64,000 bases of DNA from Aerococcaceae bacterium DSM 111022 (GTDB taxonomy: Bacteria > Bacillota > Bacilli > Lactobacillales > Aerococcaceae): assembly GCA_015863195.1 (NCBI GenBank), contig JACBXO010000002.1, positions 1 through 64,000 of the forward strand, written 5' to 3'. Numbering within the stretch: position 1 is the stretch's first letter; each line of letters begins with the position of its first letter. Made by a program: the position numbers and the translations under genes. The notes below the pieces were generated by a model. The model was not told where the DNA came from, did not search any database, and worked only from the letters and a program-made list of their open reading frames with translations. Of the stretch, positions 44,726 to 54,125 are shown piece by piece.

Positions 44726-47017
44726 ATGACAGATTTATTCAAAAAAGAAGATATTCAATTATTGTGGGATTCGACGGTGGGTATTGAGCGCGAGACGAAG
44801 CGCGTTAATGAAGATGGTACCATTTCTGAAAACCCGCATTCAGATCAATGGGGGCACCGGAGCTATCACCCCTATATTTTAACGGATTTTGCGGAGGCGC
44901 AGTTAGAATTGATTACGCCCCCTTTGAAATCAAGTGAGGAAGTCCAAAATTGGTTGGCAGCGAGCCACCAAATTGTAGCGACGACTAATGATGAGCACGG
45001 TGAATTATTATGGCCATTTTCAACGCCGGCTTATATTCCGGAAGACCGCGATACGGTTAAAGTAGCGCAATTATCGGATCCGGCTGAGGTAGCTTACCGT
45101 GAACATTTAGCGGAATACTACGGGAAAGATGTGCAATTAATTTCAGGTATTCATTATAATATCGAATTTAATCCGCAAATTATGGACCAACGTATTGAAG
45201 AGACGATTGCAGGGAGCGATACGGATTTCAAAACAGCGAAGTCAGCCTATTATGTTGAGTTCGGTCGTCGTTATTTAAGATACCGCTGGTTACTGACTTA
45301 TTTAAATTCAGCGACACCTTATGTTTCAGATAATTACGGGACTGAATTGTACGGCCAACCGCACAAACAAGGCATGCGCTCGATTCGCCAGAGCCGCTAC
45401 GGCTACCGCAATCACCCGGAAGTGCAAGTATCATTTAATTCACTCGAGGAATTCGTCCAAGATATCGAACGCTACGTTGAAGAAGATTACTTAATGTTAG
45501 AAAAAGAATTTTACTCAGACGTCCGCTTCCGCCGCGGTGCCCCACTTCGCGAAATGCTCGACGACGGGATTGATTACATCGAACTCCGAAATTTCGACAT
45601 TAACCCACTGCACCCTTACGGCATGACTACGGAAGATATGGATTTTGTAAAATTGTTTACAATCGCCCTACTCTTTAAAAACGAACCAACTACGATGGAC
45701 GATGTTAATTATGGTCATGCATTAAATCAACAAACTGCAGAAGAAGATGTTTTAGCGCCCATAGCGGATAAAGATGAAGCTTATATGTTATTAGATTTAA
45801 TGACTGAAATGGCTGCGGAATTACCAAATGCAGATTATTTATTACAAATTGTTGATGACAAGCGCCAACAAATTGAACGCCCTGAACTGACGCTTTCTGG
45901 TCGTGTTTTCAAAAATGTCCAAACCGCACCAAGCTTTTTAGAATATGGTATTGAATTAGCAAAAGAGTACCAAGAATTATATTTGAAAGATAACTATACT
46001 ATGCATGGTTTTGAAAACTTTGAATTATCAACACAAGACGTTTTAAAAGAAGCGATGCGATTAGGTGTTAAAATCGATGTGATTGACGCTGTCGATAATT
46101 TTGTACGCTTTACTTTCAAAGACCAAGTTCATTATGTTCGCAACGGAAATATGACAAGTTTAGATTCTTTAGTATCATATTTTATGATGGAAAACAAAGT
46201 AGTTACCAAAGACATTTTAGACGAAAACGGGATTGCTGTACCTCAAGGTGAACAATTCAATCTAGCCGAAAAAGCAAAACAATATTACCCATTAGTCAAA
46301 GATATGCCGATTGTGGTGAAACCTAAAAACACAAATTATGGGATTGGTATTACTATTTTCAACCATCCTGCAAGTCAGGAAGATTATAATGCTGCGATTG
46401 ATTTTGCCTTTGAAAAAGACGATACTGTCCTAGTTGAGGAATTTATCGAAGGAACAGAATTACGTTTCTATATTGAAAATGGCGAAGTACTCGCAATCGT
46501 TGAGCGCCAACCAGCTTTTGTCACAGCTGACGGTAAACATACTGTTTCAGAATTAGTTGACATTGAAAACAAACATCCCCTTCGTGGTAAAGCACACTTT
46601 GCGCCACTGACTTGGATTGCTAAAGGTCGTGAAGAAGAAACTGTTTTAAAAGATCAGGACTTAACCTTCGATTCAATTCCAGAAGATGGACGAAAAGTAT
46701 TCCTCCGTCAAAATTCTAATATTTCAACCGGTGGTATCTCAATTGACCGTACCGATGAAGTATTGGAAGAATATAAAATTTATGCCGCTGAAGCAGCAAA
46801 AGCATTAGAATCTTATTACTGCGGGGTAGATATGATGATTGGTGACTGGACTCAACCAGTGTCAGAAGAAAATCGCTATGCTATTATCGAAGCAAATTTC
46901 AATCCAATGATCACCTTACACCGTTTCCCTGGAATTGGTCAAGAACGCCCAATTGGTTTACATGTTGTCTACGCCATTTTCCCTGAATTAAAAGAATTAG
47001 ACGGGAAAATGAAGTAG
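44726..47017 (+). CDS. gshF: Bifunctional glutamate-cysteine ligase/glutathione synthetase
   Basis: Fusion enzyme of 763 residues, the normal GshF length. The N-terminal part (about 1-430) is a gamma-glutamylcysteine ligase (GIERETKRVNEDG, HYNIEFNPQ, YIELRNFDINP). The C-terminal part is an ATP-grasp synthetase (VVKPKNTNYGIGI, LVEEFIEGTELRFYI, IIEANFNPMI). It makes glutathione in the cytoplasm, useful here against peroxide. Monocistronic. The first 900 bp use more GC-rich codons (CGC, GCG) than the rest, which could mean a mosaic origin. Confidence 0.95.
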   Translation: MTDLFKKEDIQLLWDSTVGIERETKRVNEDGTISENPHSDQWGHRSYHPYILTDFAEAQLELITPPLKSSEEVQNWLAASHQIVATTNDEHGELLWPFSTPAYIPEDRDTVKVAQLSDPAEVAYREHLAEYYGKDVQLISGIHYNIEFNPQIMDQRIEETIAGSDTDFKTAKSAYYVEFGRRYLRYRWLLTYLNSATPYVSDNYGTELYGQPHKQGMRSIRQSRYGYRNHPEVQVSFNSLEEFVQDIERYVEEDYLMLEKEFYSDVRFRRGAPLREMLDDGIDYIELRNFDINPLHPYGMTTEDMDFVKLFTIALLFKNEPTTMDDVNYGHALNQQTAEEDVLAPIADKDEAYMLLDLMTEMAAELPNADYLLQIVDDKRQQIERPELTLSGRVFKNVQTAPSFLEYGIELAKEYQELYLKDNYTMHGFENFELSTQDVLKEAMRLGVKIDVIDAVDNFVRFTFKDQVHYVRNGNMTSLDSLVSYFMMENKVVTKDILDENGIAVPQGEQFNLAEKAKQYYPLVKDMPIVVKPKNTNYGIGITIFNHPASQEDYNAAIDFAFEKDDTVLVEEFIEGTELRFYIENGEVLAIVERQPAFVTADGKHTVSELVDIENKHPLRGKAHFAPLTWIAKGREEETVLKDQDLTFDSIPEDGRKVFLRQNSNISTGGISIDRTDEVLEEYKIYAAEAAKALESYYCGVDMMIGDWTQPVSEENRYAIIEANFNPMITLHRFPGIGQERPIGLHVVYAIFPELKELDGKMK

Positions 47018-47039
47018 ATATTAAAAATATTATATAATT

Positions 47040-47076
47040 AACGAGCCGTTCATCTTTGGTGAGCTGCTCGTTTTTT
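47040..47076 (+). terminator. Terminator of gshF
   Basis: AACGAGC pairs with GCTCGTT, an inner hairpin sits between, and six T overlap the end of the stem. Confidence 0.85.
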
Positions 47077-47184
47077 GTCGTTGCTATGTGTCCAGTCTGA
47101 GTGGCTGGCTGAAGACATGTGTCCATGATAATGTTTGGTTAGAAGCTGTGCGACCACTGTGTGCGGCAATCGACTTTGACTGAA

Positions 47185-47695
47185 ATGTTTTCCGAACGAA
47201 CGTCTATCCTCCGACTTGAGAAAACTTTCTCCATTATATTTTCCGAACGACCGCTCAGCCTCTGAGTTAAGAAAATCCTGGTCGTTGTATTTTCTTAACT
47301 ATCGGTTCAGTGATGAGTTAAGAAAACTTTCACCACTATATTTTCCAAATGACCGCTCAGCCTCTGAGTTAAGAAAATCTTGGTCATTATATTTTCTTAA
47401 CTGTCGGTTCAGGGCCAATTTAAGAAAACTTTCTCCATTATATTTTCAGAACGACCGCTCAGCCTCTGAGTTAAGAAAATCCTGGTCGTTGTATTTTCTT
47501 AACTGTCGGTTCAGTGATGAGTTAAGAAAACTTTCACCACTATATTTTCCAAATGACCGCTCAGCCTCTGAGTTAAGAAAATCTTGGTCATTATATTTTC
47601 TTAACTATCGGTTCAGTGATGAGTTAAGAAAACTTTCTCCATTATATTTTCCGAACGAGTCCAACTTAATTACATTAAGAAAATTTCCATTTCTA
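47185..47695. repeat. 51-bp tandem hairpin array, about ten units (102-bp higher-order repeat)
   Basis: GTTAAGAAAA (or TTGAGAAAA) recurs every 51 bp from 47216, each paired with TTTTCTTAAC. Two alternating 51-bp versions give a 102-bp higher-order unit repeated more than four times. Because 51 is a multiple of three, a frame of 174 codons (47216-47740) stays open; its product would be a repetition of RKLSPLYFPNDRSASEL-type blocks. I regard this frame as a by-product of the repeat: no ribosome site, and the palindromes explain the sequence. Confidence 0.9.
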
Positions 47696-47864
47696 AACCA
47701 ATCCGCGGAATTAAAAACAGGCAATTTCTTCAGAAATTGACGACATCATATAAAAGGTCGCTTTTAAGCCAGAGGCTAAAAGCTTCATCATAAAAAGAAT
47801 GAGGTGAGAGTCTTGGCGACTCTACCTTCTGACCCATAGTCGGCAAAGAGATCGAGATTTAGAT

Positions 47865-47975
47865 GTAGATTATCAAAATTCAAACATAATGGTGCTGAAA
47901 TGATAATAATCGGACATATTTTATCAAAATTCGAGTCTGGTGCTCGCGAAATGATAATTGACAAAAATTCCAAAA
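47865..47975. repeat. 51-bp hairpin array, second in the same gap
   Basis: TTATCA stands at 47870 and 47921, TGATAA at 47901 and 47952, all 51 bp apart. TGATAA, a 14-nt loop and TTATCA give a 26-bp element, then 25 bp to the next: the same geometry as at 28.5 kb and at the left end, with different arms. Confidence 0.8.
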
Positions 47976-48077
47976 CGTAAAAGCACATCTCCGTCGCATC
48001 ATCCATACCAATACCCCACGTAAACATTCACCATTACTAAAATAACAACGCCCCCTCAAATCAGCCCAAACAAAAAT

Positions 48078-48104
48078 CCCACCACAAACATATATTGTGG
48101 TGGA
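48078..48104 (-). terminator. Terminator of the second aldo/keto reductase gene
   Basis: Perfect 9-bp stem CCACCACAA/TTGTGGTGG with ATTTTTG following on the minus strand. Confidence 0.88.
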
Positions 48105-48118
48105 ATACTTTCCAAAAA

Positions 48119-48946
48119 TTAAAATTCTTGATAAATTGCAGGGTCTTGGTCTAATAGACGACCATCTGGTTTAGATAAGTCGCTAATTAACGCCATGTCT
48201 TCTGCGGTAATTTCAAAATGGTAAACATTTAAGTTTTCACCGATACGGCTCGCATTTGATGAACGTGGGATTGGTAAAATACCTCGTTGTAAATGCCAGC
48301 GCATAATGAGTTGAGCAACACTTATATCATATTTAGAAGCCAAACCAGCCAGTGTTTCGTTACTAAAGATATCGCCGCGGCCGAATGGGCTCCAAGCTTC
48401 AATCAAAATATCTTTTTCTTTATGATAATTTAACACTTCTTCTTGATTATAAAGTGGATGTAATTCCAATTGGTTAACAACTGGGAGTACGCCTGTCTCT
48501 TTTTCTAAACGATCAATATGCTCAGGTAGGAAGTTACTTGTTCCAATTGAGCGGATAAGTCCCGCTTTTTGAGCAGTAATTAATGCTTCCCACGCTTCAA
48601 CATAGCGGTCTTTAATTGGATTTGGCCAATGAATTAAATATAAATCGATATAATCTACGCCTAAACGCATAATTGATTCTTCAATTGCTTCTAATGCTCG
48701 GTCATAGCGATGATAGCGTCCTGGTAATTTAGACGTAATCGTAATTTGGTCGCGTGGTACAGAAGAATTGTGAATGGCACGACCTACAGCACCTTCGTTT
48801 TCGTAATTATAGGCACTATCTATTAAACGGAAACCTTGGTTTAAAGCACTTTCCATTAAACGGACACCCGTTGACCCTTTAAGGGTATAAGTACCTAATC
48901 CGATACTAGGAATCTTAAATCCATCATGTAATTTATATTCTTTCAC
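48119..48946 (-). CDS. Aldo/keto reductase
   Basis: Enzyme of 275 residues with the complete tetrad Asp43, Tyr48 (LIDSAYNYEN), Lys73 (TSKLPG) and His106 (LIHWPN), and the NADPH-end motif IPRSSNASRIGENL. It starts with GTG at 48946 after AGAGGGA. It is 25 bp downstream of a MarR-type regulator and probably in one unit with it, which suggests induction by a toxic aldehyde, phenolic or oxidant; the inducer is unknown. Confidence 0.88.
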   Translation of the reverse strand: MKEYKLHDGFKIPSIGLGTYTLKGSTGVRLMESALNQGFRLIDSAYNYENEGAVGRAIHNSSVPRDQITITSKLPGRYHRYDRALEAIEESIMRLGVDYIDLYLIHWPNPIKDRYVEAWEALITAQKAGLIRSIGTSNFLPEHIDRLEKETGVLPVVNQLELHPLYNQEEVLNYHKEKDILIEAWSPFGRGDIFSNETLAGLASKYDISVAQLIMRWHLQRGILPIPRSSNASRIGENLNVYHFEITAEDMALISDLSKPDGRLLDQDPAIYQEF

Positions 48947-48971
48947 GAAATCCCTCTTTCTTTATTTTTAA

Positions 48972-49433
48972 TTAAGCATCTTCGTCTTTATATTGTTCAT
49001 TCATCTTAATAGCCGTCTCTTCATATATATCTTTGAGATGTGTTAAAGTTTGAAGTGTTCGATTGATATCTTTCTTTTTCAGATCCATCGAATCCATAAT
49101 TGCTTCATGGAAATTCGTATAATATTTTTCAAGTAAATTGCGTCCTTCTTCTGTAGCTCTGATATATGTAACCCGTTTATCTTCAGGTAATGTCTCACGC
49201 GTAACTAAATTCATATCAGACATTTCATTCACTAATGCCGTCACATTGGGTGACGCAATTGTTAATTCTTCTGAAATGTCTTTAATGCGCATTGATTCAT
49301 CCGTATCTATCACTGAATTTAAGACATATAAATAACTCGGTTTCACTGACTCTGGTAATTCGGGTAAAGTTGCTGTAATTTCTTTGGCCAATTCTAGGCT
49401 TTCTAGTAATTTCATATAATGTTTCTTTTTCAT
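48972..49433 (-). CDS. MarR-family transcriptional regulator
   Basis: Protein of 153 residues with the winged-helix core MRIKDISEELTIASPNVTALVNEMSDMNLVTRETLPEDKR (about 50-90), including the wing DxRxxxI-like EDKRVTYI. It is followed directly by an aldo/keto reductase gene and preceded by a rhodanese gene. It probably represses this small redox operon and itself. Confidence 0.88.
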   Translation of the reverse strand: MKKKHYMKLLESLELAKEITATLPELPESVKPSYLYVLNSVIDTDESMRIKDISEELTIASPNVTALVNEMSDMNLVTRETLPEDKRVTYIRATEEGRNLLEKYYTNFHEAIMDSMDLKKKDINRTLQTLTHLKDIYEETAIKMNEQYKDEDA

Positions 49434-49459
49434 GATTACCCCCTCTTTCAGATAGTGTC

Positions 49460-50032
49460 TTATGCTTGCTTTTCTTGAATTGCTTTTATGCCACCTTCAA
49501 TCACGACCGCATCAAAACCTCGAAGTTTTAATAATGACGCAATTAAAGTACCACGGTTTCCTGATCCACAAAGCGTATAAATGGTCTTTTCGCTCGAAAA
49601 AGACGGATGCTGAAAATTAAACGTCTCTAAAGGCAGCGATAACAAGGCTTTTTCTGGTGCAGGACGTGTAATTTCACCAGGATGACGCACATCTAGTAAA
49701 ATATAGTCACCGCCTGGTAATGCCAAAAAGTCTGCTGCAGAAATCGTCTTACTTTCGACTAAATCTGCTTTAGGTATGTCTGTATCTAATATATACCCTC
49801 GCATATCACCATGGAATACTTGCGCTTTAAGCGCTGAAACTTCTTCCTCCAGTGCTTCATCAATCACTAATACATGCGCTTTAGAATCGGGAATTAAATA
49901 TCCATATTTATTCATATTCGACCTTGTAAAATTTATACTATTTGTTAAATGACCTTGTCTAAAAGCCTCAGCATCACGGGCATCAATATAGATAATATCT
50001 TCCGTAATTGGATAAGTTAATTGGTTCATCAT
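49460..50032 (-). CDS. Tandem rhodanese-domain protein
   Basis: Protein of 190 residues with two rhodanese folds. The first (about 10-85, YIDARDAEAFRQGHLTNSINF) lacks a catalytic Cys. The second (about 100-188) has YILLDVRHPGEI and an active-site loop CGSGNRG with Cys present. It may transfer sulphane sulphur. Lies 26 bp upstream of the MarR gene on the same strand and may be the first gene of that operon. Confidence 0.85.
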   Translation of the reverse strand: MMNQLTYPITEDIIYIDARDAEAFRQGHLTNSINFTRSNMNKYGYLIPDSKAHVLVIDEALEEEVSALKAQVFHGDMRGYILDTDIPKADLVESKTISAADFLALPGGDYILLDVRHPGEITRPAPEKALLSLPLETFNFQHPSFSSEKTIYTLCGSGNRGTLIASLLKLRGFDAVVIEGGIKAIQEKQA

Positions 50033-50116
50033 ATCAACTCCTACAATTCCTATTTTATTAATTATACCATTTTAAGGATTATTAAGAAAACAATTGAGTG
50101 ATATGAACCATATTAT

Positions 50117-51121
50117 TTAAAGATTCCCTGTAATTTCAGCTAAATATTTATAAGATGCCAAACGCTTCTCATCACTATGAATTGGTGTGTAAGCTAGCAC
50201 TTCATCAATCGTTAAAGTTTTTTGTTCATCCTCTAATACTTTACCTACTTCTTCTTTATCACCAATTAATACAAAACGCTTTTCTTTATAATGCTTAATC
50301 AACGCTTCTTCTTGAAGTGAAAACTCATAATCCTTCACTGTTTCAGGATCATTATTTGGACGCATCTTACCTAATCTCAGACCAATTTGTTGCATCAAAA
50401 TCGGTTTAGCCAGATACTCCGCTTCCTCTTTTGAATCTGCGATAACCATCATATAACTGACCATCACTTTCGGATCTTTGAAAAATTCAGACGCCTCAAA
50501 ATGATGACGATATAATTCAAACACTTCCGGATCCGTTTCAATCCCAAAGAATTTCGCAAAACTATATCCCAGCCCCATCTCAGCCGCTTTCAAAGCTGAC
50601 TGACCCGAAGACCCTAACATCCAAGGTTCAGGTAATGTCTCAATATCATGGGGTGCCGCTTTCGTCCGTCCATAAAAACCTTCAGCCGGCGCATCCTTTA
50701 GATAGTCTAAAATAATCTCAATCTTATTATACTGATCATCAAACGCATTCGGGCGCCCTTGAGCCAGCGCTACAATTTCATGCTGCCCACTTCCCGGCGC
50801 ACGCCCCAATCCAATATCAACTCGCCCAGGCGCTAATCCCTCAAGCGTTCTAAAATCCTCCGCAATCTTCAATGGCGAATAATGCATAATCATCGTACCA
50901 CCCGTACCCAAACGCATTTTCTCCGTAATCGCCGCCATATAACTCACCATTAACTCCGGCGACACACTCGCATAATTAGGCGAATTATGATGCTCCGCAA
51001 ACCAATAACGATTATAATTTAACTTCTCAATTTCCTGCACAAACTCCGTCGTCCGCTGATACGCCTCAACCGTACTCTCCCCCGGCTTCAACGCAATCAA
51101 ATCATGCACACCAATATCCAT
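50117..51121 (-). CDS. Luciferase-like (LLM class) flavin-dependent oxidoreductase
   Basis: The start is the ATG at 51121, after an AGGGGGG ribosome site; it gives 334 residues. TIM-barrel of the bacterial luciferase family: RYWFAEHHNSPNYAS, LRLGTGGTMIMHYSPLKIAEDFRTLEGLAPGRVDIGLGR and the C-terminal LIGDKEEV are typical of the group-1 YwcH/YvbT-like subclass. It would use FMNH2 to oxidise an unknown small molecule. Not evidently in an operon with the genes on either side. Confidence 0.87.
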   Translation of the reverse strand: MDIGVHDLIALKPGESTVEAYQRTTEFVQEIEKLNYNRYWFAEHHNSPNYASVSPELMVSYMAAITEKMRLGTGGTMIMHYSPLKIAEDFRTLEGLAPGRVDIGLGRAPGSGQHEIVALAQGRPNAFDDQYNKIEIILDYLKDAPAEGFYGRTKAAPHDIETLPEPWMLGSSGQSALKAAEMGLGYSFAKFFGIETDPEVFELYRHHFEASEFFKDPKVMVSYMMVIADSKEEAEYLAKPILMQQIGLRLGKMRPNNDPETVKDYEFSLQEEALIKHYKEKRFVLIGDKEEVGKVLEDEQKTLTIDEVLAYTPIHSDEKRLASYKYLAEITGNL

Positions 51122-51290
51122 AAAAAAACCCCCCCTAAAGTTCTTCACCTCTATTCTACACGAATCCCCATCCAATCCCCTCTGATATGCTCAATACATC
51201 TCTTTTAAAAGAATGCCAGCCATATATTAAAAAGAAACTCCGATCAAAATAAGCAGTTTAATTGAGAACCCCTCAACCCAAACTAAGATA

Positions 51291-51345
51291 CAAAAACAGG
51301 AAAGCCAACTACACACTTAATTGTGTGAATTAACTTTCCTGTTTA
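51291..51345 (-). terminator. Terminator of the MFS gene
   Basis: AAACAGGAAAG pairs with CTTTCCTGTTT, with an inner hairpin CACACTTAATTGTGTG; T-run on the minus strand. Confidence 0.8.
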
Positions 51346-51372
51346 TCGATATTTAAACCATATTTTCGAAAA

Positions 51373-52590
51373 TTAAAGGGTCTTCTTAAAATCTTTTAAA
51401 GCAATTGTCATGAAAATTGCGCCCAGTAAGGCACTAATAGCACCAACAATTTGCATGGTGTTGACTGAGAATAAGTCGATTAGAACGCCTCCAGATAGCG
51501 ACCCAATAACCATTCCGGCAGTCATGGCAGATACAGCCGAAGCCTGACCTGTTGCGACATGTGAAGATGGAAATTTTTTATTAATATAGTAGACACTACC
51601 GGTGATGTAAATTGTGAAGGCAAAGAATTGCAGTGAATTCGCCAGATACATCTGCATGACACTTGCCGCAAAGATGGTCACGAGTGCTTTAACGAAAAAT
51701 GACCAACCTGAGAAAATTAACATCGACTCATCTGAGAATTTCTTATTGATGCGTTCGTAGAAAATCATAATCGGCAATTCCATCCAAGCACCGATACTAA
51801 AAGCGATACTCATCTCTGACGTTCCACCACCAACATCTTGCATCATCTGCAGCATATAAGTGTTAATATATTGTTGCGAAACGAATAAGCAGACAACCGC
51901 CAGTAAAAAGAATTTGAAATTTCGGTCGAAACCAGTTTTCTGCGCATGTTCGGTTACCGTCACATTACCTTCATCAGGGTCATTGATGACCGTTACCACA
52001 GGCATTGACTGGATGCGCTCGATGGGAATTTGGCTGGCCACAATAAACATAAATACAAAGCCAAAAATCCCAACGATAACCGTTGCTTCAATCGACCAAA
52101 TTGCTACCAAATAGCCAACAATCGGTGTTGTCACCGCAAAGACAAAAGCATTTGCCGCACGCGCAATCCCAAAGTTAACTTTAAATCCACGGTAACTAAT
52201 TTCTCCCGTTAATGTGTTAATTAAACTAATAATCAATGACATAATAATCGAAATAATCGTAAAACAAATCAAAACGATCCATAAATTTTGGGTAAAATAT
52301 AAAATAATGGCAGAAATAATCCCTATAACAGACACTAATTTAATTTGCTTCACGCTATTTACCGCATCAGACGTCTCATTCCATCTCGCGAAAACAGGTG
52401 ACAAAAAAATAACAAGAAAACTAGCCAGCGCCGAAACCAGCCCAATCATCCAACTCGTTGCGCCAAAATAAACCAAATAGCTCGCAATAAACGCCATCAA
52501 CGCCCCAGCAATCATCCCCACGCTGGATTGTAATAAAATATTTTCAACATTATAGCTCTTCTTCAGCCCATATTCTTCATAATTGTGCAT
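51373..52590 (-). CDS. MFS transporter
   Basis: Start taken at the ATG at 52590 after AGGGGGGA, giving 405 residues with about twelve membrane helices. The central cytoplasmic loop (IERIQSMPVVTVINDPDEGNV) separates two six-helix halves. The sequence is closest in feel to the LacY/MFS_1-like group of sugar or drug transporters, but no specific substrate motif is visible. Monocistronic. Confidence 0.82.
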   Translation of the reverse strand: MHNYEEYGLKKSYNVENILLQSSVGMIAGALMAFIASYLVYFGATSWMIGLVSALASFLVIFLSPVFARWNETSDAVNSVKQIKLVSVIGIISAIILYFTQNLWIVLICFTIISIIMSLIISLINTLTGEISYRGFKVNFGIARAANAFVFAVTTPIVGYLVAIWSIEATVIVGIFGFVFMFIVASQIPIERIQSMPVVTVINDPDEGNVTVTEHAQKTGFDRNFKFFLLAVVCLFVSQQYINTYMLQMMQDVGGGTSEMSIAFSIGAWMELPIMIFYERINKKFSDESMLIFSGWSFFVKALVTIFAASVMQMYLANSLQFFAFTIYITGSVYYINKKFPSSHVATGQASAVSAMTAGMVIGSLSGGVLIDLFSVNTMQIVGAISALLGAIFMTIALKDFKKTL

Positions 52591-52764
52591 AAAATCCCCC
52601 CTAAATTGTTTGTCTAGTAAATTGTAACTATTTTTCAAGTCAATGCAATACCTTACCCAATGAATACGATTTCTGAAAAGGAAAAATATGGTAGTAATTT
52701 TTGGATGGTAACTGCGATGTTAGTATTGGTTTAGTCGCATTTTGTCTTTCTTTTCTCTTTAGAT

Positions 52765-52865
52765 TTTGAGAAGTGAGACAATCCTTCTCTCTTCTCGTTT
52801 GTGAATCAAAGCAGTGAGACAATCCTTCTCTCTCTTCTCGTTTGGAAATCGAAGCAGTAGCACAA
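52765..52865. repeat. 41-bp hairpin repeat
   Basis: GAAGTGAGAC starts at 52770, GCAGTGAGAC at 52811 and a decayed GCAGTAG at 52854 (steps 41 and 43, the latter with a 2-bp CT insertion). Each is followed by TCTCTCTTC about 6-7 nt later. The arms match those at 23.6 and 62.8 kb. Confidence 0.82.
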
Positions 52866-52885
52866 TATTCCTATGGATAATCCCC

Positions 52886-52914
52886 AAAAAAAGACCACCA
52901 TTTCAGATGGCCTT
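52886..52914 (-). terminator. Terminator of argCJBD
   Basis: AGACCACCA pairs imperfectly with TGGCCTT-side bases across TTTCAGA; seven T follow on the minus strand. Confidence 0.7.
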
Positions 52915-52919
52915 AAATA

Positions 52920-54113
52920 TTATTCTTTTTCACTAAACACGTCATCTAAAATCGCAACGGCTTCATCAATATGTTCTTTTTCTATAATTAATGGTGGCAA
53001 CACTCTTAAGACATTCCCCGCTGTCGCGCTCACAAACAAACCTTTATCCATGCATGCTTGAAAAACTGGCTTACTTTCGCCGCCTAATACCAGGCCTTGA
53101 ATCAAGCCTTTACCACGGATGCTGTTAATAACGGGATACTTTTCTTTCAATGCTTCCAGTTTCTCGACTAAATAATCCGCCATTTCGTTAACATGATTTA
53201 AAAACTCAGGTTCAGCAATAATTTCTTGCGTTGCTAAAGCAGCAAGTGACGCTAATGGATTTCCACCAAATGTGGAACCGTGGTCACCAGGTTTGAAATA
53301 CTCTGCGACTTCTTCTTTTGCAAGTACCGCACCCATCGGGACGCCACTCGCCATTCCTTTGGCGGTTGTTAAGATATCCGGTTCAAAATCATAATGCTCA
53401 TAGGCATATAATTTCCCAGTTCGGGCATTCCCAGTTTGCACTTCGTCAACTATAATTAAGACATTTTGCTCTTTCGCTAATTTAACCACATCATCAACAT
53501 AATCTTGGTCCGCCACAATTACTCCGCCTTCGCCTTGAATCAACTCAAGAAAAATCGCAGCGGTATTTTCGTCAATCGATGATGTGAGTGCCTCTAAATC
53601 ATTAAATGACACATATTTGAAACCAGGAACTAAGGGGCCAAAAGCTTGGTGTAAATTATCTTGACCCGTCGCCGTAAGTGTCGCCATCGTGCGTCCATGG
53701 AAAGATTGTTGCATGGTTATAATATCAACGGCATTTTCCCCTTTGACCTCACGGCCCCATTTACGAGCCAGTTTAATCGCCCCTTCGTTCGCTTCAGCAC
53801 CTGAATTGGCAAAGAATACTTTCCCAAAAACGGAATGTTCCACTAAATGTTGGGCTAGTTTTACAGAAGATTCACTATAAAAATAATTTGAAATATGTAA
53901 AACGGTGCGGTTAGCTTCCGCAATCGCTTCAACGACAGCCGGATGATTGTAACCTAAACCGTTAACTGCAATCCCAGAAAGAAAATCGAGGTATTTATTA
54001 CCATCCGCATCATAAAGATAAACGCCCTCACCATGCGTAATCGAAATGGGCGCTCTTTGGAAAACGGGCATGAAATACTGTTCACCTAAATTTATAATTT
54101 CTTCTTTTTTCAT
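52920..54113 (-). CDS. argD: Acetylornithine aminotransferase
   Basis: PLP aminotransferase of 397 residues. The PLP lysine is in ILTTAKGMASGVPMGA; other family segments are GIAVNGLGYNHP, FFANSGAEANEGAIKLAR and IIVDEVQTGNARTGK. It makes N-acetylornithine from the semialdehyde, using glutamate. Last gene of argC-J-B-D, 12 bp after argB, with RBS AGGAGG. Confidence 0.94.
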   Translation of the reverse strand: MKKEEIINLGEQYFMPVFQRAPISITHGEGVYLYDADGNKYLDFLSGIAVNGLGYNHPAVVEAIAEANRTVLHISNYFYSESSVKLAQHLVEHSVFGKVFFANSGAEANEGAIKLARKWGREVKGENAVDIITMQQSFHGRTMATLTATGQDNLHQAFGPLVPGFKYVSFNDLEALTSSIDENTAAIFLELIQGEGGVIVADQDYVDDVVKLAKEQNVLIIVDEVQTGNARTGKLYAYEHYDFEPDILTTAKGMASGVPMGAVLAKEEVAEYFKPGDHGSTFGGNPLASLAALATQEIIAEPEFLNHVNEMADYLVEKLEALKEKYPVINSIRGKGLIQGLVLGGESKPVFQACMDKGLFVSATAGNVLRVLPPLIIEKEHIDEAVAILDDVFSEKE

Positions 54114-54125
54114 TTTCTCTACCTC

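Noticed and set aside
47216-47740. Repetitive protein gene of 174 codons
   Set aside because: Open only because a 51-bp palindromic repeat keeps frame. No ribosome site; the inverted repeats explain the sequence better.
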